Below are positions 5,678-5,725 of a stretch of 5,725 nucleotides of DNA, in pieces. This DNA is from a bacterium. Its GTDB lineage: Bacteria > UBP15 > UBA6099 > DSWB01. Numbering within the stretch: the stretch's first letter is position 1; each line of letters opens with the position of its first letter. Below the pieces are notes generated by a model. The model did not search any database. It was not told where the DNA came from and saw nothing but the letters and a program-made list of their open reading frames with translations. Both the position numbers and the translations under genes were made by a program. The DNA lies in the NCBI GenBank assembly GCA_020061125.1, contig JAGUYV010000119.1, positions 1 through 5,725 of the forward strand, given 5' to 3'.

Positions 5678-5725
5678 ATGATAGAGCAGAAACACATCAT
5701 CGAATTGTTCACGCGCCTTGGCCAT
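5678..5725 (+). CDS. Start of an unidentified gene, cut by the window edge
   Basis: An ATG at 5678 opens a frame of 16 codons, MIEQKHIIELFTRLGH, that runs off the window end. The same frame extends back past the fliM stop but contains no ATG, GTG or TTG there, so 5678 is the first possible start. The ribosome site is weak (GGA at 5664-5666, 11 bases upstream). The predicted N-terminus looks like an amphipathic helix. There is too little sequence to name a family. Its position 82 bases after fliM, beyond a strong hairpin, leaves open whether it belongs to the flagellar operon. Confidence 0.4.
   Translation, partial: MIEQKHIIELFTRLGH

Noticed and set aside
3901-5712. Very long open frame on the minus strand opposite fliL and fliM
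   Set aside because: Its predicted product is low-complexity, His/Asp/Arg-rich and matches no recognisable family. The opposite strand holds two well-supported genes. The openness is a by-product of the strong third-position GC bias.

Overview
The window is part of a chromosomal flagellar gene cluster, all on the + strand. In order it holds the C-terminal part of the hook protein gene flgE, a DUF115/MptE-like (Maf-related) gene, flbD (swrD family), fliL, fliM, and the first 16 codons of an unidentified gene. The high GC content with strong C/G third-position bias, the flgE / flbD / fliL / fliM association and the style of the FlgE and FliM proteins suggest a polarly flagellated deltaproteobacterium, probably of the Desulfovibrio group. 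That taxonomic call is inference and was not tested by any search. I see no mobile element, CRISPR array, rRNA or tRNA.

Layout. Positions 2-2491 are flgE, open at the 5' edge, with 829 codons present. It ends at a textbook intrinsic terminator (2520-2545). A short control region follows, with a GC-alternating inverted repeat (2562-2589) wrapped around a candidate promoter that has an extended -10 (2593-2601). The DUF115-family gene (2630-3538) comes next, and flbD (3582-3785) follows after 43 bp. A 77-bp AT-richer gap carries a sigma-54-like element and a perfect 7-bp inverted repeat. Then come fliL (3863-4474) and fliM (4507-5595, TTG start), separated by 32 bp and probably co-transcribed. 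A GC-rich hairpin without a T-tract follows fliM, and a new frame starts at 5678.

How the genes work together. FlgE polymerises into the hook. FliM is the switch and C-ring protein that binds CheY-P. FliL is a membrane protein that assists the stators at the basal body. FlbD/SwrD is a small protein linked to motor power. The DUF115 protein belongs to the family that includes flagellin glycosyltransferases (Maf) and archaeal pterin pyrophosphokinase (MptE); its substrate cannot be read from the sequence.

Most noteworthy: FlgE carries roughly 540 residues between two motifs that are nearly adjacent in ordinary hook proteins. A short single-domain Maf-like gene sits directly after it. motA/motB, often found between flbD and fliL in related clusters, are absent here. 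FliL has a long acidic insertion. None of this amounts to a clearly new system; it is a recognisable flagellar cluster with unusual elaborations.
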